The position numbers and the translations under genes were made by a program. The notes under the pieces are model-generated. The model did not search any database. It saw nothing but the letters and a program-made list of their open reading frames with translations, and was not told where the DNA came from. DNA of 64,000 nucleotides from SIG78 sp036677805 (lineage in GTDB: Bacteria > Verrucomicrobiota > Lentisphaeria > Victivallales > Victivallaceae): assembly GCA_036677805.1 (NCBI GenBank), contig JAVBVS010000005.1:29440-93439 (forward strand), given 5' to 3'. Positions within the stretch are counted from its first letter, which is position 1. Every line of letters starts with the position of its first letter. Positions 26,496 to 34,516 of this stretch are shown here, piece after piece.

Positions 26496-28574
26496 TCACA
26501 CCTGCAGCGTCAGCAGGAACTCGATATTGGTCTTGATCTTCTTGAGCTTGCCGATCAAAAGTTCCATCGCTTCCGGAGCGGGTACGCCGTTGACCGCACG
26601 CCGCAGCACCCAGAGGCGCTGCAATTCATCCGGATGCAGCAGAAGCTCTTCCTTGCGCGTCCCCGACTGCTCGATATTGATCGCCGGATAGATACGCTTG
26701 TCGGCCAGATTGCGGTCGAGATGCAGCTCCATATTGCCGGTGCCTTTGAACTCTTCGAAAATCACATCGTCCATCCGGCTGCCGGTGTCGATCAGCGCGG
26801 TGGCGATGATGGTCAGGCTGCCGTGGCCCTCGATATTGCGCGCCGCGCCGAAGAAGCGCTTCGGCTTATGCAGCGCATTGGCGTCGACCCCGCCGGAGAG
26901 AATCTTGCCGCTGTGGGGCTGGAGCGTGTTGTAGGCGCGCGCCAACCGGGTGATGCTGTCGAGCAGAATCACCACATGTTCACCGTATTCGACCATGCGC
27001 TTGGCCTTTTCGACCACCATCTCGGCCACCTGAACATGGCGTTCGGGCGGCTCGTCGAAGGTCGAACTGACCACTTCGGCATCGACCGAGCGCTCCATGT
27101 CGGTCACTTCTTCGGGACGTTCGTCAATCAGCAGGATGATCAGTTTCACGTCGGGATTGTTTTTGCGGATGCTGTTGGCAACTTTCTGCATCAGCACGGT
27201 TTTGCCGGTGCGCGGCGGCGCCACGATCAATCCGCGCTGGCCGCGGCCGATCGGCGTAACCAGATCGAACACCCGGGTGGAAAGCTCCGCCGAATCGGTT
27301 TCCAGCACCAGCCGCTGGGTCGGGAAATACGGGGTCAGGCTGTTGAAGGGGATGATGTGCTTTTTGCGCTCCGGCACATCGTTGTTGATGGTTTCCACCT
27401 TGAGCATCGCGAAAAAACGTTCCTTTTCACGCGGCGTCCGGATCTGTCCGGCCACGAAGTCGCCGGTCTTCAGGGCGAAACGCTTGACCTGCGACTGACT
27501 CAGGTAGATGTCTTCCGAACAGGGCAGATAATTGTAGTTGGCCGAACGCAGAAACCCGAAGCCGTCGGGCAGCACTTCGAGATAGCCGCAGCCGTACATC
27601 TGGCCGCTTTTTTCGGCGTTGGCTTTGAGAATCGCAAAGACCAGCTCGTGCTTTTCCAGCGCGCCCACGCCTTCAATGCCCAGCTCTTCGGCCATTTTCG
27701 ACAATTCGGGCATGGTCAGCGTCTGGAGTTCGGCGATATTGATCGACGGTGCAATGTAGTCCTTCTGGAATTGTCCGCCCGAATTGCCCTGATTGCCTTC
27801 GCCGCGCTCCGGCCGGTCAGGACGCTCCTGACGGTCGCTGTTGCCGCCGCGTTCGGAACGCTCCTGGCGGTCGCTGTTGCCGCCGCGTTCGGAACGCTCC
27901 TGGCGGTCGTTGCTGTTGCCGCGGTCGCGGCGGAACTGGCGGGAATTGTTGTTGTTATTGTTGCCGGAATTTCCGGTATTGCCGTTGTTGTGGGATTCGC
28001 GCCGCTGCGGTTCGCGTTCGGGATAGTCGTCCCGGGTATAAACGTCGTCGTAATCGCGGAATTCGCGCTCCCGTTCGCGCGCCGCGGCCATTTCATATTC
28101 GTCGGCTTCGTTGCGCGGGCGCTGCTCATCCATATTGCCGCGGTCGCGGCGGGGCTGATTGCCGTTATTTTTCCAGCGGCGATTGTTATTGTTATTATTA
28201 TTGTTGTTGTTGCGCCGCTCGCCGTCATATTCGCCGCGCGGCTGCTGGCGAACGGATTCCTCCGGCATATTCCGAGGAACATTTGCCGCCGGAGTTTCCG
28301 GTCGCCCGGCAATGGGCTCCCGGGGTTTAACCGCCGGTTCGACGGCCGGAACAGTCCGGGGTTCCGGCGCCGGCTGAGGCTCGACCGCCGGAGCCGGGGT
28401 TTCCCGGGGGGCCGAAGCCGCTGCCGGAAGCGCCGCGTCGGACTCCGCGGCGGCCTTATTTTTCGGCGGGCGGCCACGGCGTTTGGGGGCTGCCGCCGGA
28501 GCCCCGGAATCTGGCGCCGCAGCGGCATTCGTGTCATTCAAGCCCGGAAGCATGTTTTCGTTTTCTTCACTCAT
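26496..28574 (-). CDS. rho: Transcription termination factor Rho with long Asn/Arg-rich N-terminal extension
   Basis: 692 residues versus about 420 for E. coli Rho. The core (about 275-692) has the Rho N-domain ('LQTLTMPELSKMAEELGIEG'), the RNA-binding cold-shock fold ('GYLEVLPDGFGFLRSANYNY'), the P-loop A-P-P-R-T-G-K-T at 452-459 and 'LIILLIDERPEEVTDMERS'. The first 270 residues are low complexity: Ala/Pro-rich, then Asn runs, Arg/Gly and three 12-residue repeats with N-S-D-R-Q-E-R. Such extensions are known in some Rho proteins, where they can drive phase separation or prion-like behaviour. ATG 28574 follows GGGAAAGG. Confidence 0.95.
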   Translation of the reverse strand: MSEENENMLPGLNDTNAAAAPDSGAPAAAPKRRGRPPKNKAAAESDAALPAAASAPRETPAPAVEPQPAPEPRTVPAVEPAVKPREPIAGRPETPAANVPRNMPEESVRQQPRGEYDGERRNNNNNNNNNNRRWKNNGNQPRRDRGNMDEQRPRNEADEYEMAAAREREREFRDYDDVYTRDDYPEREPQRRESHNNGNTGNSGNNNNNNSRQFRRDRGNSNDRQERSERGGNSDRQERSERGGNSDRQERPDRPERGEGNQGNSGGQFQKDYIAPSINIAELQTLTMPELSKMAEELGIEGVGALEKHELVFAILKANAEKSGQMYGCGYLEVLPDGFGFLRSANYNYLPCSEDIYLSQSQVKRFALKTGDFVAGQIRTPREKERFFAMLKVETINNDVPERKKHIIPFNSLTPYFPTQRLVLETDSAELSTRVFDLVTPIGRGQRGLIVAPPRTGKTVLMQKVANSIRKNNPDVKLIILLIDERPEEVTDMERSVDAEVVSSTFDEPPERHVQVAEMVVEKAKRMVEYGEHVVILLDSITRLARAYNTLQPHSGKILSGGVDANALHKPKRFFGAARNIEGHGSLTIIATALIDTGSRMDDVIFEEFKGTGNMELHLDRNLADKRIYPAINIEQSGTRKEELLLHPDELQRLWVLRRAVNGVPAPEAMELLIGKLKKIKTNIEFLLTLQV
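27835..27906 (-). repeat. Perfect 36-bp tandem duplication within rho
   Basis: 27835-27870 and 27871-27906 are identical; a degenerate third copy lies at 27799-27834. Each unit is 12 codons, so copy change keeps the frame and lengthens or shortens the disordered arm. Confidence 0.85.
28182..28211 (-). repeat. Ten-codon Asn run within rho
   Basis: Thirty bases made only of AAC/AAT codons (mixed) on the minus strand. The mixed codons suggest the run is kept at protein level rather than a fresh slippage product. Confidence 0.8.
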
Positions 28575-28607
28575 GGATTTTACCTTTCCCAACCATCCAT
28601 TGACATA

Positions 28608-29192
28608 TCAATTCTCACGATTCAGCAATTTCGCCGCAATCATGCGGCACTGGCCGGCCAGGAGTTCCAGATTCCCCTGGTTGACGACGCCATAATCGGC
28701 GGCGGCCAGTTTCCGTTCGGGCGGCCACTGCAGCCGCTCCCGTCGACTGCATTCCAGATGGCTCCAGCCCCGCGCGGCAAGGCGACCGCGGCGCACCGCG
28801 AAGTCGCTCCAGACCGCCACCACGGCATCGAAGCCTTCGGTCAGCTCCTTTTCATACAACAACGGAATCTCCACCATTACCGGAAGAACTCGGGATTGCC
28901 GCCGCAAATCTTCGAGGCGCTGCAAAAAATACGGATCGATCAATTTCTCCAGATAGGCCAACTCGGCCGGATCGCGGAATACCACCGCCGCCAGCAACGT
29001 CCGGTCCGGAACGCCGTCCGGACGGCAGACCCGGCCGCCCCAACGCGCCGCCAACGCCGCGCGTCCGGCTTCGGTCGTATAATACTCATGGCAGAGTTGG
29101 TCGGCGTCAAACGTCTGAAATCCGCACCGGGCGAATTCCGCCAGTGTGCGGCTTTTGCCGCAACCGATGCCGCCGGTCAAAGCAACGAACAT
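28608..29192 (-). CDS. coaE: Dephospho-CoA kinase
   Basis: 194 residues from ATG 29192. It phosphorylates dephospho-CoA, the last step of CoA synthesis. 'MFVALTGGIGCGKSRTLAEF' contains the P-loop; 'FQTFDADQLCHEYY', 'LIDPYFLQRLEDL' and 'VMVEIPLLYEKELTEGFDAV' are family motifs. Longer in-frame starts exist (ATG 29213, and 29252), but they add residues before the conserved opening and lack good ribosome sites. rho lies 33 bp downstream on the same strand, so the two may share a transcript. Confidence 0.93.
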   Translation of the reverse strand: MFVALTGGIGCGKSRTLAEFARCGFQTFDADQLCHEYYTTEAGRAALAARWGGRVCRPDGVPDRTLLAAVVFRDPAELAYLEKLIDPYFLQRLEDLRRQSRVLPVMVEIPLLYEKELTEGFDAVVAVWSDFAVRRGRLAARGWSHLECSRRERLQWPPERKLAAADYGVVNQGNLELLAGQCRMIAAKLLNREN

Positions 29193-29318
29193 TTTTTTAT
29201 CCAGAGGTTGCATCGAAAAAACGCTGATTTCCGGAAAATACCGCAAAAACACGATGTCAGAGAAATCCGGGAGATATTCCGTGAAAGAAAAACAGCATCC
29301 GCGAACAATGCGCTTGCA

Positions 29319-29347
29319 TCGAAAGTTGTACTGGAATATATTATAAT
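29319..29347 (+). promoter_or_regulatory. Candidate promoter for the NUDIX gene
   Basis: TCGAAA (29319-29324), a 17-bp spacer and a perfect TATAAT (29342-29347), 50 bp before ATG 29397. Confidence 0.5.
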
Positions 29348-29396
29348 ACCGTAACGATCATTTTTCAAATTTCAAACCGAATTTTTTTCATATCTC

Positions 29397-29960
29397 ATGA
29401 ATATTGCAAAAAATATCGCCTCGCGCACCCTGTTTGCCGGAAAGTTTCTGGCGCTGGAAGAAATTGCCTACGCCGACGGCGAAGGCCATACCCGGCTCTG
29501 GGAATCGGCCGTCCGCACCCGTTCGACGCCGGCGGTGATGATCGTCCCGACGATCCGGCCCGGCGACCGGCTCGTTCTCGTCCGGCAATTCCGGCCGCCG
29601 ACCGGGAAATATGTATGGGAGGCGCCCGCCGGACTGATCGAACCCGGCGAATCGGTCGCCGCCGCCGCACTGCGTGAATTGTACGAAGAAACCGGCTACA
29701 CCGGCACCATCCGTCGGGTTCTGCCTGCAAGTTTCAGCTCCAGCGGCCTCTCCGGCGAAAGCGTGCATATGGTCTTCGTCGACATCGACGGCGAACGTTA
29801 CGGCGACAAACTGCCCGCCAACGCGCCCGATCCCGGCGAACAGATCTCGGTCCATCCGGTCGCCCGCGGCGAACTCTTCCGGCATCTCGAAACGGCCATG
29901 CGCGAAGGCGACGCCGTCGATTCCAAATTGCTGCTCTACGCCCATATTTACGCCGACTGA
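29397..29960 (+). CDS. NUDIX hydrolase, probable ADP-ribose pyrophosphatase
   Basis: 187 residues with a perfect Nudix box G-x5-E-x7-R-E-x2-E-E-x-G in 'GLIEPGESVAAAALRELYEE' plus 'TGY'. The preceding 'VLVRQFRPPTGKYVWEAPAG' is characteristic of the ADP-ribose/ADP-sugar group (NudF-like), which hydrolyses ADP-ribose to AMP and ribose 5-phosphate. Exact substrate cannot be fixed from sequence. It is monocistronic, with its own promoter and a strong terminator downstream. Confidence 0.9.
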   Translation: MNIAKNIASRTLFAGKFLALEEIAYADGEGHTRLWESAVRTRSTPAVMIVPTIRPGDRLVLVRQFRPPTGKYVWEAPAGLIEPGESVAAAALRELYEETGYTGTIRRVLPASFSSSGLSGESVHMVFVDIDGERYGDKLPANAPDPGEQISVHPVARGELFRHLETAMREGDAVDSKLLLYAHIYAD

Positions 29961-30005
29961 ACGTTGCGGCCGGATGGCCTCCGGCCGGTTGCCGACAGCC
30001 CGTAA

Positions 30006-30042
30006 AAAATGCGGGGGAATGTCAAGCATTCCCCCGCATTTT
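30006..30042. terminator. Bidirectional rho-independent terminator
   Basis: The 16-bp stem AAAATGCGGGGGAATG pairs exactly with its complement around a five-base loop, A-run on the left and T-run on the right, between the convergent NUDIX and lipoprotein genes. Confidence 0.88.
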
Positions 30043-30078
30043 CATGACCGAACCGGCGATTCGCCGGAGGCGGGTTCC

Positions 30079-31821
30079 TTAACGGAATGAAAAGTACTTC
30101 TGCTCCAGCGGCCGCGAATAGACGCCGAGCTTATCCTGAGCCACTCCCGTCACCCGGCTGAATTCAGCCTTGTCCACCAGCAGCGGATTGCAGAAATGGT
30201 TGATGAAAGCGATCAAACTGGCGTTGCCGGCATTGGCGGAATTGATTTTGGCGCGCTCCAGCAGCGCATACGCTCCGGCATTGTCTCCCGCGAGGATCAT
30301 GCCGTTGGCCGCCATCAGGCTGGCCATATCGGCAAGCAGCGTTTTGAGTCCGGCATACTCCTGCGCCGCGCTGCCGCTGCCGACAGCGGGCAATTTCGAC
30401 ATGCCGGGAACCACCGTCAGCAGTTCGCTGCGCAGATTGAGCTGTTTGTCCACCGGCCGGAAAGCGTCGCTTGCGATCAGGGCGCTCAACGCCTGAGCAC
30501 CCGCCTGCTGCGCCCGGCCGTCTCCGGCCAGACCCGCGGCCAGCGTGTATTGCAACGCAATGCCCAACGCATCCTGCTTGGCGTCAAATTTCTGGAAAAC
30601 GCCCTTCAGCCACTCCAACGGCATCTGATATTCCGCAAAACGATACCAGCTGTTGCTCAGATAAAATGCTTCGGCATGGGCCGCCAGCACCAGCTCCAGC
30701 TCCCGCGCGCTGCCGTTGACCGCGCCGGCGCGGTAGGCCAGGATCACCGGACTGAGGTCGATATCGGCTTCCACCAGATCGGCGCCGCGTTTCAGCCGAT
30801 CGCCCCAGACGGTTTTCACCACCACCAGCAGCCCGGTATCGTTGTCCAAAGCCGCCAGCAATTTCGCCGCATCCTGATTTTCCGGCATCAGCTTCGTCGC
30901 CAGCAACGCCGCGGTCAGCGCCATCGGGCGGTCCGGCAAAGGCTGGTCCAGATAACCGTTGGCCAGCGCAAGAATCGCCTTTTCGCTGTCGCAGGAAGCG
31001 GCGGAGTTCAACATTGCGCGCCGTTCCTTCGCGGTCCGGGCGTATTTCTGGGCATAGAGAAACGCGGCGTTGCCGGAACCGGCTTCCGCCGCCTGAAGGA
31101 ACAGCGATCCGGCCAGCCGCGCGTTGTCCGCGGCTTCGGCTTCCAGGCCCTGGACATACAGCGCTTCGGCGATTCCCCGGTCGGCCGCGGCCTTCAGCCG
31201 AAGGGCGGCCTCATCCTTGCGATTCTGAGCCAGATAAAGTTTATACAGATCGAAATCGGCCATGGCGGCGCCCGCCATGGAGGCTTCCTTCAGCAGCTGC
31301 TCGGCTTTGGCCAGGTCCAGCGTTACGCCGTTGCCCGTGACCAGAGCCGCCCCCAGCCGGGCCCGCGCCGGAGCGAAATCCTTGAGCGCGGCATATTCGT
31401 AAAGCGCGGCCGCGGCCGCCGGGTCGCTGTCCATGCCGTGTCCGTTGGCCGCCATTTCGGCTAGGGCAAAGGCCGCCAGCGCATTCGGATTGCTCTTGAG
31501 TTCGGCAATCAGGCCTTTGGCCGCGGCGGCATAAGCGTCGTCGGACCTGGGATTGTCCTCCGCCACGCCGTCAAGACCGCGGCGATAAAATTCACCCATA
31601 TAGAAAAGCGCCACCGGATCGCCGTTCTGAGCGGCTCCCTGCAGATACTGGGCCGCGCTCACCATGTCGACCGCAGTCTGATTGCCGCAGAAACTGTTGA
31701 CGCCGCGCGCGGTTTCGGTCCGCGCATCGCCGGCGGTTTCTTCCGCGGTCGGCTGACTGTTGCAGCCGGCCAACGCCGCCGCCAGCACCGCGGCGGCTGA
31801 ATACTTGACCAGATAATTCAT
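30079..31821 (-). CDS. Lipoprotein with Sel1/TPR-like repeats
   Basis: 580 residues. A lipoprotein signal peptide ends in the lipobox L-A-G-C ('AAVLAAALAGCNSQPTAEE'). Sel1-like helical repeats follow: 'AQNGDPVALFYMGEFYRRGL', 'AAFALAEMAANGHGMDSDPA', 'ARARLGAALVTGNGV' and 'ADFDLYKLYLAQNRKDEAAL'. Start ATG 31821 has GGAGG five bases upstream; the longer open frame to 31866 lacks this. It lies 150 bp downstream of bamA on the same strand, so an envelope-assembly link is possible but unproven. The C-terminal 250 residues match nothing I know. Confidence 0.82.
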   Translation of the reverse strand: MNYLVKYSAAAVLAAALAGCNSQPTAEETAGDARTETARGVNSFCGNQTAVDMVSAAQYLQGAAQNGDPVALFYMGEFYRRGLDGVAEDNPRSDDAYAAAAKGLIAELKSNPNALAAFALAEMAANGHGMDSDPAAAAALYEYAALKDFAPARARLGAALVTGNGVTLDLAKAEQLLKEASMAGAAMADFDLYKLYLAQNRKDEAALRLKAAADRGIAEALYVQGLEAEAADNARLAGSLFLQAAEAGSGNAAFLYAQKYARTAKERRAMLNSAASCDSEKAILALANGYLDQPLPDRPMALTAALLATKLMPENQDAAKLLAALDNDTGLLVVVKTVWGDRLKRGADLVEADIDLSPVILAYRAGAVNGSARELELVLAAHAEAFYLSNSWYRFAEYQMPLEWLKGVFQKFDAKQDALGIALQYTLAAGLAGDGRAQQAGAQALSALIASDAFRPVDKQLNLRSELLTVVPGMSKLPAVGSGSAAQEYAGLKTLLADMASLMAANGMILAGDNAGAYALLERAKINSANAGNASLIAFINHFCNPLLVDKAEFSRVTGVAQDKLGVYSRPLEQKYFSFR

Positions 31822-31971
31822 ATTGCCTCCAGCGTTATTGAAAAAAAGAGTCTCTTTCCCGATCAATCATAATTAACCGCCCATCCGGACGGATTGCAAA
31901 TCGGCAATGAAAAAATTCTCCGAAAAACCGCCGATTTCATCCTTTTCGGAAAGCCGTCCGGCGATTTTCGG

Positions 31972-34284
31972 TCAGAAACTGAATCCCATATTGAAATGGA
32001 ACCGCAGCCGGCTCTTCACGTTGTCCTGATTGTTCAACACCGGATAGGCCAGATCGAGCTTGATCGGCACCGGCACCTGGGGAATCTTGATCCGCAGCCC
32101 GTACCCCGCGCCGACGTTGAACTCGCTGAAGCCGAAACCGAGTTCCGACGCACTGACGCCACCGGCGTCGACAAAGATCGCGCCGCGGATGAAATCCCAG
32201 ATCGGATGCGACATTTCGGTCGTAAACAACACCATGCTCTGACCGCCTTCCGGATGGCCCGAAGAGTCCAGCGGCGACACATCCCGGAACGGGAAGCCGC
32301 GTAGCGAATCGCCGCCGCCGAGAAAATAGCGTTCGAAAATCGGCGCCGGCTTGCTGTTGAAGCCGTCGACCAGTCCGATGCGGCCGCCGAGGTTCCAGAT
32401 CAGTGCTTTTTCCAGAAAACTCTTGGCATAAAACGCCTTGAGTTCGCCGCGGTAGAAATCCTCGGTCGAACCCAGGATCTTCGGCGAAATCGCCCCCAGC
32501 AGATTGACCTGGTACCCCTCGGTCGGGGCGGTCATGCTGTCCAGCGTATTGCGATCGAGCACCAGCGAAAACTGACTGACCCACTGCCGTCCCGCCTGAT
32601 CGCGGGTGGATTGGCTCAGGTCGTGGTCCATCTTGCGCACATTGACCTGCTCGATTTTATAACCGATGGTCGCGCTGGTGAAATCGTCGAAAAATTTACG
32701 GGTCAACCCGACACGCGCGCCGAAGCGGTCTTCCGTCCAGTATTCGTAAATGGACTGGCGCATATAGGCCGACACATCCAGCCGCAGCGGCAGGTCGAAC
32801 AGCCACGGCTCCGTGAAGTCGAGGTTCAACGCCGCCCGCTCGATCCCGAACGCGGCCTGCAACCGCACCCGCTGGCCGCCGCCGCGGAAATAGTTCGACG
32901 GGTTGGTGATGTCGAAGTTGCGGCTGCTGGCCTCAATCACCCCGAAGAGGCTGTCCACGTCCGAAAAGCCGGCGCCGACCCGCAGATCGTAGGCGTCCTT
33001 TTCCTTGACCTTGACCACGACATCCTTCTGGTTGAACTGATTGGCGTTGACCATGCTGACATCGACCGATTCGAACATATCCATGCCGAGCAGCCGCGAT
33101 TTGCTGACATCCAGCAAATTGGCGTCGGCCGGATCGTCGGGGAAAATCACCAGTTCGCGCCGGATCACCTTGTCCTTGGTGAACTCATTGCCGACGATCA
33201 TCACCTGATTGATCCGATACTGGCGGCCTTCGGACAGGTCGTAAATCAACCCCACCTCATGCTTTTTGAAATCGGGCACCCGTTTCACCTGGCACGAGGC
33301 GTCGGCATAGCCTTCGGAATGGAGCAGGCTGAGCAGATGATTCTTATCGCCCAGTTCGCGCCGGTAATCGAACACCTGCCCGGGAGTGCTGCCGACCAGT
33401 TCCAGCAGTTCGGCGTCGGCGAAGCTCTTGGCGCCCTCAACCTTGATCGAATTGATCACATAAGGCTCGCCTTCGTAAAGATCGAAGTGAATGTTCACAT
33501 ACTCCGGATCGCTTTCGTCCGGCGTCACGATCACCTTTTCGATCTTGAAATCGAGATAACCCAGATTCCAGTACATGTCGCGCAGCCGTACCTTGTCGAT
33601 GTTGAGCGCTTCGCGGTCGAACAGTCCCATATCCAGATAAGGCACCCAGCTCAGATAGCTGTATCGCGTCGCCAGGCTGTGACGCAATTTCCAGGAGGTG
33701 AAGACCGTGTTGCCGGAAAAAGTCACGTCGTTGGTCCGGTATTTCAGGTTCTCCCGGATGCGGAAGAGGACTTTAACGGTATTGTTCTCTCCGGGCTCCA
33801 GTTCGGGCGCGACCTCCGCGTCGAGGTAGCCCTTGCCGCGGTAAAACTCGCGCAACGCATTGGCGCCGTCGCGCAACGCCTTGTCGTTGAGCGGCGCCCC
33901 GATGCCCAGCGACACCAGCGGCGACAGCTCCTCGGTCTTGAATTTGCGGTTGCCGTCGAAAATCACCGCGGTCACCGCCGGGCGCAGCTTCAGCCGGTAT
34001 TTCAGTGCGAGCTTGCCGTCGGACAGCGGTTGCAGTTCGGCCACGACATCGGAAAAATAACCCATGTCGTACAGTCGCTTGATATCGTTGTCGACCTGAG
34101 CCCGGTCGTAGTCGGCGCCCGGCTGCTGCCGGACATTGAAACGCAGCAGGTCTTCCACCACCGGCTCGCCGCCGGACTGTTCGAAATTCAGCGTCCCGAT
34201 CGTCTCGACGCCGGATACGGCCAAAGCGCTCCAGAGCAGAACCGCTCCGATCATCGGCGCCAGGCGCCGGATATTCCAACCCAT
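31972..34284 (-). CDS. bamA: Outer membrane protein assembly factor BamA
   Basis: 770 residues. Signal peptide ('LAPMIGAVLLWSALAVSG'), then five POTRA units (about 25-410; for example 'TIGTLNFEQSGGEPVVEDLL', 'AVIFDGNRKFKTEELSPL', 'VINSIKVEGAKSFADAELLE') and a 16-strand barrel with 'RGEL', 'YFLGGGDSLRGFPFRDVSPL' (the L6 R-G-F motif) and a terminal aromatic 'FHFNMGFSF'. BamA inserts beta-barrel proteins, proving a diderm host. GGGAGA seven bases before ATG 34284 fixes the start. No skp or lpx genes follow. Confidence 0.95.
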   Translation of the reverse strand: MGWNIRRLAPMIGAVLLWSALAVSGVETIGTLNFEQSGGEPVVEDLLRFNVRQQPGADYDRAQVDNDIKRLYDMGYFSDVVAELQPLSDGKLALKYRLKLRPAVTAVIFDGNRKFKTEELSPLVSLGIGAPLNDKALRDGANALREFYRGKGYLDAEVAPELEPGENNTVKVLFRIRENLKYRTNDVTFSGNTVFTSWKLRHSLATRYSYLSWVPYLDMGLFDREALNIDKVRLRDMYWNLGYLDFKIEKVIVTPDESDPEYVNIHFDLYEGEPYVINSIKVEGAKSFADAELLELVGSTPGQVFDYRRELGDKNHLLSLLHSEGYADASCQVKRVPDFKKHEVGLIYDLSEGRQYRINQVMIVGNEFTKDKVIRRELVIFPDDPADANLLDVSKSRLLGMDMFESVDVSMVNANQFNQKDVVVKVKEKDAYDLRVGAGFSDVDSLFGVIEASSRNFDITNPSNYFRGGGQRVRLQAAFGIERAALNLDFTEPWLFDLPLRLDVSAYMRQSIYEYWTEDRFGARVGLTRKFFDDFTSATIGYKIEQVNVRKMDHDLSQSTRDQAGRQWVSQFSLVLDRNTLDSMTAPTEGYQVNLLGAISPKILGSTEDFYRGELKAFYAKSFLEKALIWNLGGRIGLVDGFNSKPAPIFERYFLGGGDSLRGFPFRDVSPLDSSGHPEGGQSMVLFTTEMSHPIWDFIRGAIFVDAGGVSASELGFGFSEFNVGAGYGLRIKIPQVPVPIKLDLAYPVLNNQDNVKSRLRFHFNMGFSF

Positions 34285-34516
34285 TATTTTCTCCCGCAAA
34301 CCACGCCGCCCCGGAACACTTCATCCATGCTCCGGCATCGGAAAAGTAAAGACAGTTTGTTCAATATAATACGTTTTATCGAAATTTCGAATCCCAAACG
34401 CGATTTTTGGAAATTTTTCGAAGATTTTTTGTTCCGACTTCTCTTCCCGCCTTGCATAATTTCCGGTCCGGCGATATCGTTTCCCCCGGCTTCAATTTTA
34501 CAGGGGAGTTTGCCGT

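Noticed and set aside
26348..26536. 62-codon plus-strand frame across the hairpin chain
   Set aside because: It overlaps the rho 3' end, and its Pro/Arg-rich product reflects the GC-rich hairpins.
27799..27906. Possible CRISPR-like or VNTR array
   Set aside because: The repeats are contiguous without spacers, in frame inside rho, and encode protein repeats.
26634..29354. 906-codon plus-strand frame opposite rho and coaE
   Set aside because: Hydrophobic Ala/Val runs come from the reverse of Asn/Arg-rich codons; rho and coaE are certain.
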